A DNA stretch of 64,000 nucleotides from Heterocephalus glaber (Eukaryota; Chordata; Mammalia; Rodentia; Bathyergidae). Position 1 is the stretch's first letter. The number at the start of each line of letters is the position of its first letter. Position numbers and translations under genes: made by a program. The notes beneath the pieces are model-generated. The model did not search any database. It was not told the origin of the DNA and was given only the letters and a program-made list of their open reading frames with translations. The stretch covers positions 9,303,339 to 9,367,338 of the forward strand of contig NW_004624781.1 of assembly GCF_000247695.1 (NCBI RefSeq). Reading direction: 5' to 3'. This document shows, in pieces, positions 1-11,478 of the stretch.

Positions 1-213
1 AGAACTGCAGCCTACTACCTGGGGGAAAAGAAAATTTTCAGGGCTTCTGTCAATCTGAAATCAAAATCAACTTTTCAACACAGGTTCCACAGAAGAATGC
101 CCAATGAAACACGTAATTTCTCAACTAAACCACCACGACCACAGTAGGCCTGAATCCCACTCTTGAGATGTCCAGAGTTATAATCCAAGATTATTTTATC
201 TTTAAAAGATAAC

Positions 214-480
214 GGGGTGGGGGGGACCCAGTAGTGAAGCACTTGATTAGTGTGTGTGAGGCCCTGGGTTCAATCCCCAGGAATGCCAATAAATAAACAG
301 ACAGACAAACAGGCAATCATTCCTAATATGTTTCAGTAAGCAACTGTAATTCTAGTTTCAGAATCATCGGAGGAAAAAAAATTCTAAGCTACTTGGAGCT
401 GTGGCTCAGTGGTACAGCCTAGCATGCTTGAGGTCCTGGGTTCAATCCCCAGCAACACACACACACACACACACACACAA
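214..480 (+). repeat. two ID-type tRNA-derived SINEs (214-312; 393-480)
   Basis: Each has the tRNA-like A box (TAGTGAAGC; TGGCTCAGTGG) and B box (GGGTTCAATCCCCAG). The second ends in a (CA)n run. About 80 bp of unassigned sequence separates them. Confidence 0.75.
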
Positions 481-952
481 AGCCAATGCCTTTAAAGGTC
501 TCCTTCTCCAACAGATGATAGTTTTTATTTATCAAATTTCAAAGACAAATTTTTCAAGTTCCAAATATTTACCAAGTACAGTATCTGGCAATGCAAAGAA
601 CACAAAGATAAAACAAATTTCCATCCTACAGAAATTTACCATGGGAATAGGGAGTGTAAAGAAAAAAAGAAGACAATTCTACTTATAACACAGGAAGAAC
701 ATGGTAAGTCCCAGACAAAAGTGTGCTAAGGACTACAAGGTGCAAAGTACTACTGAAGAAAAAAAAGCATCTTGGGGTGGTAAGAGGCAGGGAGCAGTGG
801 GCAAGGTGAAGGCTCACACAGCATCATCAAGAAAGTGACAAATAAGGAACACATAAGGAAAGACAGGTAGGATGTCAACAGGCAGAAATGGGGGGTATTC
901 AGTACAGTCGTCATGAAAAACAGTACAAGAGTCCTCAAAACAATTAAAAATA

Positions 953-1175
953 GGGGCTGGGTGTATAGCTCAGTAGAGTACTTGCCTAGCATGTACAAGG
1001 CCCTGGGTTCAATCCATAGCACCATGAAAATAAAAATAAGCTGGGTGTGGTAACTTATGCCTGTAATCTCAACATTCAGGAGGCTGAAGCAGGAGATCAC
1101 CACAAATTCAAGGCCAGCCTGACCTACATAGCAAGACCCTGTATTATAATAAAAATAAAAAATAAATAAACAAAA
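953..1175 (+). repeat. ID + B1 SINE pair
   Basis: An ID-like unit (953-1,038; GTATAGCTCAGTAGAG, GGGTTCAATCC) runs directly into a B1 (1,039-1,175; TGCCTGTAATCTCAAC, GGCCAGCCTGACCTACATAG) with an A-rich tail. Confidence 0.8.
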
Positions 1176-1955
1176 ATACCATATGATCCAGCAATTTCAC
1201 TATGTCTGCACTCCCCTGTTTACTGAAGCATTATTCACAATAGCTAAGAGATGGAATCAACCTAAGTGTCCAACAACAAGTGAATGGACAAAGAAACTAT
1301 CATACCAATCATGAAATACTATTCAGCCTTTAAAAAGGAAGAAAAATCTGTTATTTGCAACTACATGGATGAACTGGGAGGATACTGTGTTAAGTAAAAC
1401 CAGAAACAGAAAGACAAAGACGACATGTTCTTACTCATGTGGAACCAAAAATAATAAAAAACAAAAAGAATTCATAGAAGTAGAGAGAAGAGTGGGTACC
1501 GAGACTGGAGGTCACCAAATGGGCCTACTGATGGAAACAGAAGTCACAGTCAGGAGAGCAGGAAGTAAATTGCAGCAGACAATTCCTAGAAGCTGACAGA
1601 GCCGGTGACAAACAGTGCCAAATGCCGTTGAGGATAAGGAGGATGAGGATGGAGGAAGGGCTACCAGGGAGATGTTGGTCTAAGGATACAAAATTTCAGT
1701 TAGATAGGAACAAGTTCAAGAGATCTATTGTCCAACATAGTGACTATAGTTAATATACATCGCATTCTTGAAAAATGCTGTTAGAGTGGATATAAAGTAG
1801 TCTTACAACAAAAATGAGAACTGTGTGAGGTAATACAAATGTTAATTAGCTAGTATAGTCAATTCACAATGCCTATACTTTAAAATGCCATGTTGTATAT
1901 GGTTAAGTACAGTTTCAGCTGTCAAAATAAAAATAAGTTAAAAAAAAAAGAAAAA
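1176..1955 (+). mobile_element. old L1 3' end (ORF2 tail plus 3' UTR)
   Basis: Begins with the L1 ORF2-end landmark for CCATATGATCCAGCAATTTC, then ACTATTCAGCCTTTAAAAAGG and CTACATGGATGAACTGGGAG. It continues into an L1M-like 3' UTR (GTGACTATAGTTAATA, TGCCATGTTGTATATG) and a poly-A. It is diverged and non-coding. Confidence 0.8.
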
Positions 1956-3204
1956 GAAATGAGGCATGTTCATGGAACCACCCATTCTGGGTAGAACAGT
2001 GATTTCTAAACTGTAAAATTTCCAAGAAAAAAAAAAATGGGTGTGGAGAGAATGAAAGAAGTTAAATAGTGAGGGGAGGGGGGTTGGGGGAGATGAGATA
2101 AAATAAATTTATTTAAAAAAAAAAAAGAAGTTGAACATCAGGAACGGTGTACTCCAAAATATTTGAGAGAAAAAACTGAGCTATAAATAGTCTTATCTCC
2201 CTCAGAAAAATAAAATAGCAAGAATTTCATTTCACTTTTTTAATTTTACAAATGATAGAGATAAATAATGACCATCTATCATCATTGTAATTTTGTAAGT
2301 AAGGAACCATTTTAGTTCTAAACAGCATTTTGTCTCAGAGACTTAAGACTGGTTTTCCTTTTCACACTGCTCAGGTGAGCCAGGCCTTCAGCCCACCTAA
2401 CACAAGCAATTAGGGTCCCTAGGTTAGGGACACCACAGGGACAGAAGGAGATACAGCCAAACCCACACTGGCAAGACTTTGGAATGACAGAGGACGATGT
2501 GTTCAATTAAGCAGAAAGAAAAATAAGAATTTTAAGGGGAGGGTAAGGAATTAATCATCAGAACTCTGCTCTAACTTGCTCAAAGAGTGTTCCATGGAAT
2601 TAGGGGAAAGGGAGTGTAAGGCTAGAAGTGCTCAGGCCACTTAAGAGGATACTGCAATTTTAGGTGAGAGGTGTTCAGGGTCTACATTCAAGTGGCAAAG
2701 TAAGAACTGCATATAGACATTGAGGAAAGGGGAATATTCCAAGATGACTTCCAGGTTTTGATTCTAGATAATGCAAACGAATATATATATAGTACTGTTA
2801 ATGAAAATTCATGAGTGGGTAGTGGATAAGAGAAGAAAATGAAGTTACTTGAGGTGGGCTGCACGCAGAGGAATTTGACAGAGGGCAGAAATATGAGAGA
2901 CAAAGTTGGGGAGTAAGATGTGGAAGGCATGGAATGGGGCAAGTTTGCCTCCTTCATCACTAGGCGGTATCTGAACCCTACCTGCCAAGCACCGGTCAAG
3001 CCATCAGGGAGACAATGAAACACAGCATCAGAGCTGGTACCTGCACTCAAAAGGCTGGCAATCTGGCAAGAGAGAAAGACATTAATGCAATGATAACCCA
3101 GATGGGTATGATTAGAAATTATACTAAAGTGTCTAATTTCCAAAAGAGAGGGAGAAAGAGAAAAGGACAACACAGAGAACAGATACTTGAAAAATGGCTT
3201 TAAT

Positions 3205-3600
3205 TAAAAGGCAAATGAGCCTACCCATGGAAACAGAACTCACAGTCGGGAGAGTAGGGAGTAAATTCAAAAATGGGCATCTGAAATGAACAGACATTTC
3301 TCAGACAAAGAAGTAAAAGCAGCAAATAAACATATGAAAAAATGCTCAACATCACTGGTCATTCGAGAGATGCAGATGAAAACAACACTGGAGCAGACAA
3401 TTCCAGGAAGCTGATAGGGCAGGTGACAAACAGTGCCAACTACTGCTGAGGCCAGGAAGGACGAGAACTGAGGAAGGCCCACTGGCTGGTGTTCAAGAGG
3501 AGGAAGGAGGACCTGAGGTTGTTCTGAGGGGGTTGAGAGGGGGCTTGAGGGGGCAAATGAGATGGCAGGAAAGTGCAGGTGACAAGAACCCTTTCAAAAA
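3205..3600 (+). mobile_element. second copy of the old L1 3' UTR, interrupted
   Basis: Matches 1,515-1,680: CCTACCCATGGAAACAGAA, CACAGTCGGGAGAG, GAGCAGACAATTCCAGGAAGC, GGTGACAAACAGTGCCAA. The match is interrupted at 3,266-3,389 by a piece of L1 ORF2. Confidence 0.75.
3264..3389 (+). repeat. internal L1 ORF2 patch without a 3' end
   Basis: About 125 bp nearly identical to 5,143-5,264 of the neighbouring L1 (GGGCATCTGAAATGAACAGA, AAATGCTCAAC, GAGATGCAGATGAAAACAAC). No L1 3' end, A-tail or target duplication bounds it. Only the shared letters AATTC at the left edge resemble microhomology. Confidence 0.8.
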
Positions 3601-3852
3601 GTTAAAGAAATGGAGATGGGTGACTTGGGGGAGTAGTGAGTTTTTTTCAAGATCTTCTTATTAGAATGAGGCCAATTTCAACTGGGTTGAAAGTAGAGCA
3701 GAAAGGACCACCTTAGAAAGAGATAGGAGAGAAGAGCGGGGAGGTATTTCTTCAAGAATATTAACCAGCAAGTTAGCACTGGATCCTCAGAGAGAAAGGT
3801 GAAAGAGAGAAGGTGAAAATATCCAGAAATAGAGATAGTAAGAAAGGATGTT

Positions 3853-6067
3853 CATCATACTAAATGGTCAAAAACTGAGAAGTCTCACGCTAAAATCAGG
3901 AACAACACAAGGACATCCTCTATCACCACTCCTGTATAATATAGTTCTGGAAACATTAGCCACAGCAATTAGAAAAGAGAAAGAAATAGAAGGAATAAAG
4001 ATAGGAAAGGAAGAAGCTAAACTGTAGTTATTTGCTGACAATATGATACTTTACATAGAAGACCCAAAAAACTCTACCAAAAGACTTCTAGACTTAATGG
4101 ACAGATTCAGTAGAGTAGCTGGATACAAGGTCGACACTCAAAAATCAATAGACTTCTTCTACACAAATAACAGACTCACTGAGAGAGAAATTAGGGAAAC
4201 AATTCCTTTTACAATAACATCCAAAAAAAATGAAATATCTAGGAATCAACCTAATGAAGGAAGCAAAAGACCTCTACACTGAAAACTACAGCACTCTGAA
4301 AAAGGAGATCGAAGAGGATATCAGAAAATGGAAAGACGTTCCCTTGTTCCTGGGTAGGAAGAACGAATATAGTGAAAATCGCCATACTTCCAAAACTGCT
4401 ATATAGATTTAATGCAATGCTGATTGAAATCCCAACAACATATTTCATAGAGGTAGAGAAAACAATCCAAAAAATCATTTGGAACCAGAGGAGACCTAGA
4501 ATAGCAAAAGCAATTCTAGGCAACAGAGAGGTGGCTGGGGGTATCACAATCCCCAACTTGAAACTATACTACAAAGCCACTGTGATAAAAACAGCATGGT
4601 ACTGGCAAAGAAACAGACCCAAGGATCAGTGGAATAGACTAGAAGATAAAGAAACAACTCCAGACATATTCAGCTACCTCATCTTTGACAAAAGAGCCAA
4701 CCATCCTCACTAGAGGAAAGATAGCCTCTTTAATAAATGGTGTTGGAAAAGCTGGATTTCAACCTGCCAAAAATTAAAACTAGACCCATATCTATCACCA
4801 TGCACTAAACTAAGATCAAAGTGGATTAAAGATCTAAATATTAAAACAGAAACACTAAACTTGCTGGAAGATAAGTTTGGTAGAACTCTTGAGGACACTG
4901 GCATAGGAAAAGACTTTATGAACAAAACCTCAGTAGCACGTGAACTAGCACAAAGAATCAACAACTGGGATCTCATCTTACTAAAAAGCTTCTGCGCTGC
5001 AAGAGAAATCACCAACAGAGCTAAGAGACAACCTACAATGTGGGAAAAAGTTTTTAGCAGCTGTTCCTCAGACAAAGGACTACTATCTAGAATATATAAA
5101 GAACTGAAAAAAATCAGACCCCCCAAATGTAAAGACCCAATTCAAAAAAGGGCATCTGAAATGAACAGACATTTCTCAAACAAGTAAAAGCAGTAAATAA
5201 ACATATGAATAAATGCTCAACAACACTGGTCATTTGAGAGATGCAGATGAAAACAACAACTGAAATTCCACCTCACCCCAGAAAGAATGGCTGCTATCAA
5301 GAAATTAATCAATAACAAATGTTGGCGGAGTTGTGGGGAGAAAGGAACCCTTCTCCATTGTTGGTGGGAGTGCAGACTGGTGCAACCACTGTGGAAATCA
5401 GTATGGAGATCCTTCAAAGAACTAGAACTATTTGACCTAGTTATTCCTCTGTTGGCTATCTTCCCGAAAGAATTAAAAGAATCATACCACAGCGATATAT
5501 GTGCACCTATGTTTATAGCGGCACAGTTTGTAATAACTAAAGCTTGGAAACAGCCCAAGTGCCCATCAACTGGAAACTGGATAAAGAAGATGTGGTTTTC
5601 TTATAAAATGGAGTACTACTCAGCCATAAAGAACGAGAAACTAAAGACATTTACAGCTAAATGGATGCACGTTGAGGCCATACTCTTATGTGAAATAAAA
5701 CAGGACACACGTGTAAATACCAAACCAGTTTCTCTGGTATGAGAAACTCAAAGTGCAAATAAGGATTTAAATGATTAAAATGAATAACTGATAATGTGAA
5801 ATAGGAAGAAAAGGTGCAAAGGGGTAGGGGAAGTGGGAGGGGAAGGGGAAAGGAAAGAAGGGAAAGGAAAAATTATGAGAAAAGGTAAAAATGGAAACAA
5901 AGTCTTTGTAAATAGGGAAGGGTGGAGGGGGTGAAGGGCGCACAGGTAATGGGGAAAAGATAAGAACCAAGATACATCATGTAAAGGTACAAGATCCCAA
6001 TGATAAATGTGTTTATACCTAAAATGTACCAATAAAAGAATTTAAGGAAAAAAATTAACTCAAAAAA
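3853..6067 (+). mobile_element. 5'-truncated L1 with ORF2 C-terminal part and 3' UTR
   Basis: A 2.2 kb LINE-1 insertion flanked by the 13-bp duplication AAGAAAGGATGTT (3,840-3,852 and 6,068-6,080). It starts within ORF2 reverse transcriptase, where [24 protein letters not shown] and the FADN(D)-type box can be read. It continues to the ORF2 end at 5,742. ORF2 is broken by stops and at least one frameshift at an A-run near 4,220; open pieces are 4,043-4,282, 4,372-4,713, 4,861-5,187 and 5,287-5,742. The 3' UTR (5,743-6,067) has a G-rich purine tract and ends with CCAATAAAAG and an A-rich tail. Confidence 0.92.
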
Positions 6068-6980
6068 AAGAAAGGATGTTGGGGGAACATTTATTAGAAC
6101 AGGGCAGGGTTTGGGGCATATTTCCAGGAAAATAGAGACGTCATCTGCTATGATGTGAGACATGAATAGCTGGGACTTCAGGAGACTGACTGACTGCCTT
6201 TACACAACTCTATGAGTATTGTCACCTGGACAGTCACTGCTGCCAACTAAATAATCACTCAACAAACATTCACTGAAGCTCTCTCAGAAGTAAGAACTGT
6301 GTACTTATGCACAGGCATAAATGAAGGAAGCATGAATTTATTACTATAGATAAGTACAATAGGTTACAAAAAAAAAAGGTTGATTTTATTGCTGTCACAT
6401 CTAGAAAAAGACCACAAGCAATAACAGGTGATAATTACACATCCTTTGAAGCTTATGTATGTGCTAATGGATGAGATATCACTACTTCAGGAGCCCAAGA
6501 TCCATTCCTCAGGAGAAAATTATATATAGTGTTAGTGCATTTACTCCACAAATAGCGCGTGCCTGAGCATCAGATAAATGAGCTCTGAAGAGGCAAATCA
6601 TGGTTCATTGTCTTCCAAGAGAGTTCCACAGGGTGTGATAGGTCCTAGAAACTGCTCTTTCCACCACTGCAGCATATTTCATTGCTCAGTACTGAGCGTT
6701 AACTGAACCCACCAACACAAATTTTTATGCCTCATTAGAAAGTACAACTCTCAGCATCTGAACATTTTTAACACAATATTTTTCTGAACACATCATAATT
6801 TTAGGAATGGACTAAACCAAAAAGTGCCATAGAATAATTTTGCAGTCCCATTAAACCTCAAAATGAACTCTTAAAACCAATGCAGCTTTTAAAATTATGA
6901 GTCAAATGTGTTACTTCCCTGCATGTAAATATAGTAACTATAGTAACTATTTCAACTATAGTAAGAGTATAATGGACCTT

Positions 6981-7058
6981 TTTTCAGTGTTGGGGACTGA
7001 ACCCAGGTCATCATATATACTAGGCAAGTTCTCCACCACTGAGCCACATCCTCACCCC
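6981..7058 (-). repeat. ID-type SINE
   Basis: Reverse ID: TTGGGGACTGAACCCAGG, CCACCACTGAGCCACATCC. Confidence 0.8.
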
Positions 7059-7990
7059 TAAAGCTATCCTCTCATATGTCCCTTAAGGTCCTTCCTAGCC
7101 TGGTCCCTGCCACCTCTTATGCTACTATTATCCACCCTTTTAATGTCTAAAAGCACTTTTATGCTCTCACCTAAGCTTCTTGCTCCAAGATAAGTACCAC
7201 AGAAAACCAAACCCAAACTGGGCTTTATGCCTACCACGTACATGTAATCATTTTGTACTAAATATGACAAGGGGAAAAGTGTTGAAGTAGAGAAAATCAT
7301 GCTGGCATATTTATTTCCCTAATTATCCTGATAAGACAGCTTAATGATTAAAAAGAAATTAATAGTAGGTATTAATATTGTAAAAAGTATGATAAATGAC
7401 CTTTTGAGATTAAAGTATCATCATCTTGATTATTAGGTAAAGAAAAACCTATTAACTAACTTTCAAGTTGGGTAACTGACTCCATTTAAATCAGCCACAG
7501 TGCTCAAGATTTAATGTATTGTTCAAATTCATGTATGCAAACAGACTCATTAAAATTCAGGAGACTTCCCTCAGAAAACCCACTGCACTTAAAATTCAGA
7601 GCCCTAACAGAGGGCCTTAAACTGGAATATTTAAATTGAAACATTTGTCCCTTCTAGCCAGGGCAGTCTCCACTGTCTTTTTGCATTTGTGTTTTCTCCC
7701 TAAGCAAGAACTGAAGTCAGCCCATGAGTGAGATGCAGCAGTTCCAAGGCCAAGAACCTGTTCCTTACATGACACTGCCACTGCTCTCAAGGTCAAGGGC
7801 AGCTTTTGATTGCCTCTGCATGCAGCTAAGGACAGGGGCAAATACCTTCATTCCCAGTAAGAGTTTAAAGAAGAATATTTCTAATCCTTGCTTCGTAAAA
7901 TACACATGCAAGACCCTGACTCAAAAATAAATAAATAAATTTTTTTTCCCTAGAATGCTGAAACATACACCCCATTGAGCAATCAAAATG

Positions 7991-8140
7991 TTTCTGTTGT
8001 TTTTGTGACAGGGTCTCCCTATGTAGTTCATGCTGGCCTTGAACTGACTAGGTAGCCAGGTTAGCCTTGAACTCCTGGCAATCCTCCTGTCTTAGCCTCC
8101 CAAGTGCTGGCATCACAGGTGTGTGCCACCACACTCACAA
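7991..8140 (-). repeat. B1 SINE
   Basis: GACAGGGTCTCCCTATGTAG and CTTAGCCTCCCAAGTGCTGG, with an extra internal duplication of the TGGCCTTGAACT unit. Confidence 0.85.
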
Positions 8141-8456
8141 AGCAACCACAATATTCTTGTTCATTTTCATGGAACTCATCCTAATGGGTGCTTCTTAACA
8201 AAAAATGCTTATCATTTCCTGAGCCTGACTGCATGCTAGGCCCTGTGTTAAATACACTTCTATATTACTTCATTACAACCCCTCATACCAACCCTCCACA
8301 GAGAAAAGTGAAGTGAGATCGAGCAGGTTAAAGAACTTGAGACAGTCACCCAGGGGATAAGTAGTACTGTGGTTCATTCTGCTCCATACTGCCTCCCTAA
8401 AGATAACCAAGCCCCACCCCGCCAAGTATTTCTGAGTCCCTTTTGGGCCAAAAAGA

Positions 8457-8690
8457 CACAGTGGTTAAGAGCACAAACTCATACTCACTGAATTCAAATC
8501 TGAGTTGGTTCTACCAACTTACCAGCTACATGACCTTCAGAAGGTACTCACCTACTGTATTCTGTGTCTCACCTCATTTTGGAAAATGGAGGCAATAACA
8601 GAACACAACTAAGGATTAAGTAGTTCAATCCATGAAAAATGTTAAGGCCTACAGGCACTTGGTATACAGTAGGCACCCTATAAATGTTAC
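8457..8690 (+). repeat. MIR
   Basis: Full-length-looking MIR: CACAGTGGTTAAGAGCACAAAC start, a TCTGAGTTGGTTCTACCAACTTACCAGC core and the AAATGGAGGCAATAA end. Confidence 0.8.
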
Positions 8691-8795
8691 TTTTTTTTTT
8701 TTGGTACCGGGGATCAAACTTGGGTCCTTACATCCAACTCAGGTCCTTAAGCTTGCGTAGCAGGCGGCAAAACCACTGAGCTAAATCCCCAGCCC
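8691..8795 (-). repeat. ID-type SINE (GGTACC family)
   Basis: T-run, GGTACCGGGGATCAAAC, an internal duplication of GGTCCTTA, and CCACTGAGCTAAATCCCCAGCC. Confidence 0.85.
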
Positions 8796-8909
8796 ACTGT
8801 TACCGCTTATTAAACCAAGAGCTGTAACAGTGGAGCCCTGAAGGATTGCCAGGGTTCTCACAGCTTTCTGGACTTAGCCTCATTTAACTAGGACTGATTC
8901 ACTCATACA

Positions 8910-8912
<3 letters not shown>

Positions 8913-8965
<53 letters not shown>

Positions 8966-8976
8966 GTCTCTGTCTC

Positions 8977-9032
<56 letters not shown>
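8913..9032. repeat. (TC)n/(AC)n compound microsatellite
   Basis: About 98 bp of TC repeats with a few TG interruptions, switching to about 22 bp of AC. Confidence 0.95.
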
Positions 9033-9826
9033 GGGTGGGTGCAGGCACACAAGAGTGCACTCACACACATGCCTTTTTCCCTATGGTGCTGAAGATATTA
9101 TATGCACAGTAATGCATTTAATTCTCAAAAAAAAATAAAAACACTCCCATTACCCACTTTTCATCATTAAAGAAAATGGTTAGTTTTTGCCTTAGGCTCT
9201 CAAACAAATGGTAGTAGAATCAGTATTTGAACGTGGGTATTTCTATCCCAAAAGCTCATGTTCTTTTATCTACACTGTTGAATTTTTACATCAACTTTTT
9301 GCATTTTGTCAGTGAGTTATTAATTGTAACTTAGGAGATCTAAAAGTGGCTTTAGAGTGTATCTAGCACAAGATCCCCTTTTTGCACATGAAGAAATAGA
9401 AACCCAGAAGTTCACTGCTGACTTGCCGGAAAGCATATAACAAATGTCTTTTTTATAGTAACGTACCATCGCTTCTTCCTCTCAGATTCGAGGAGCATGC
9501 TCTAGAAGGCCCTCAGCCTGGCTTCTAATCTTTTAGGGGCACTGAAAAACCAATGACCAATCAACAATGCAATGGCTAAGTCAGAGCCCAAAGGCTGCCC
9601 TATGGGAAGTGCATGAGTTTTACAAGTGGACTTTGTCAAATTGAGTGCAGCTGCTCAGGCTTTTCCTCTTTCTGGCTCACAGGGGCACTCTGGAGACTTA
9701 GGGTTAACAAACAAAATCAAGTGTTAGTCTATAATGCCACTGCGATTGGAGGAAAGCTTTGCCAAACAGGGTTTTACAAATAAAAGCCAGAGTAGATAAA
9801 ATTTCACCTTTGAAAGTAGGACAAGC

Positions 9827-9979
9827 AGCCCTGGATGGTGGTGCATGCCTGTAATGCTAGCACTAAAGAGGCTGAGGCAGGAGGATCATTGTGAGTTCAA
9901 GGCCCACCTGGGCTACACAGTGAGTTCAAGGATATCCTGAACTACATGAGACCTTGTCTCAAATAACCAAAAAAAAAGG
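9827..9979 (+). repeat. B1 SINE with target duplication
   Basis: GCCTGTAATGCTAGCACTAA and GAGGCTGAGGCAGGAGGATC, with duplicated GAGTTCAAGG units. Flanked by GTAGGACAAGC at 9,816-9,826 and 9,980-9,990. Confidence 0.9.
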
Positions 9980-11428
9980 GTAGGACAAGCTAACATGAAG
10001 TCTAAAACTTGCCTTGCCTGAGAAAGGAAGCTCAACTAAGGCAGCTGTTAGTAGCAAAACGCAAACCTCAACAAAACACTGCAGAACAAAGCAGCGGCTC
10101 CATGTGGAGAGACGATGCAGAGATTTCTGATATAATTAGTTTCCTTCTCACAAAAGAATCAGGTTCCTAATTAAATTTCATCCCTTCCCACACCCACCCA
10201 TTCTGTTGTGCACATATCTGATTGCTTCCTAAGGGACTGAGTTAGAGGCTAAGAATCAACCCGAAACCACAAGTCCACTGACCTTTCGGGGCCACAGGTG
10301 AAGTGATGCATGTTACAGTCAGCCATCACTGGGGCCTGTCCAGGGGACTTGCTCATCTTCCCACTCCACACCTTCTCCAGGGTTCTTCGGTCAGTTTGCA
10401 TGACTCTTGCAGACCGCTAACAGGGACTGTGCCTAGTGCTCTGTGCCCAACACACCAAGTCCCGCAGTAAACTCCAGCACCCATTCTGAGAGGAGCAGGC
10501 TGTCATAGGCAGGGTGCCACCCAGAACTGAAGGAAGTGTGTCGCTCAACTCTTGCCGGAGTCTACTTACTCATGCAGTTGATCAAGCCCTTTACCCTCTA
10601 AAGTGCAAATTCCTTGTTTAGAGCTGGAAATAACTGTGTCTCTCCATTATCAAGCAGTTTATGCAAAAGAATGTAAGTGAAAGTAGTGTGTAAACAACAG
10701 AGGTGCAGGTGAAAGAAGAAGCAATTGATCCTGTCTCCTAACCTGGGGGAAGAGGGAGTCTCCCTGCTGCCCCTCAAAATCTACCTTCTAATTCCAATCA
10801 ACTTTACCTCTTGTCATATCCTTTCCTCACTTGGGCCTTCAGCCCAGGGGACACGAGTTCCTCCAACCAAGAGGGCTATGTGGTAACTGCAGGGCAGGGG
10901 CCTCTGGCCTCTCTCACCTCTGTTCCACCAACCACTCCTGCAGATTCTGATCGTACTTCCCTCTAGCTCTCCCTAAATTCGTTCCTGCACTTTCACAACA
11001 TATTTATCCTTTTGTAGCCTTTTTCTTCACTGTGTTAAAATGACCCACATACTTGTTAACTATTTCTTCTCTCAAAATTTTGCAGACCAAAAAATGTGGT
11101 TGACGGAATGGGTGAGCTTAGTGAAAATGTCAGGAAGTTAAGGTTTGACAGGAGTAGCACAAACCACTACAGTCTCCCCCACACAACTTCATAAGCAATG
11201 AGGGTTCCTGGAGATCTAGCAGCCTTAACCCATGCCCAGCTGCTCCTTTTTAGCCCAAAAGCAAAGGGCCAATCAAGAGCAGAGATGTACTCGGATCCTA
11301 GATCTCCTAGTTAAACCCTTCTTTTCCCCCTACAAACTGTTGACTATATTCAGATTGTATGCTAAATTATCAGTGTTTTTCACAGCAAGAGAAGTGAATG
11401 CAGATTAGGTATAAGAAAAAAAAGATTT

Positions 11429-11478
11429 GGCCAGACGTGGTGATACATGCCTGTAATCCCAACACTCGGGAGGCAGCA
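11429..11478 (+). repeat. B1 fragment (5' part)
   Basis: GGCCAGACGTGGTGATACATG, CCCAACACTCGGGAGGC; truncated after about 50 bp. Confidence 0.8.

Noticed and set aside
1369..1596. 75-codon open frame
   Set aside because: Lies inside an old L1 3' UTR; not a host gene.
5767..6163. Minus-strand frames rich in F, P and S
   Set aside because: They read the complementary pyrimidine strand of the L1 3' UTR purine tract; the same artefact recurs at 32.8 and 63.6 kb.
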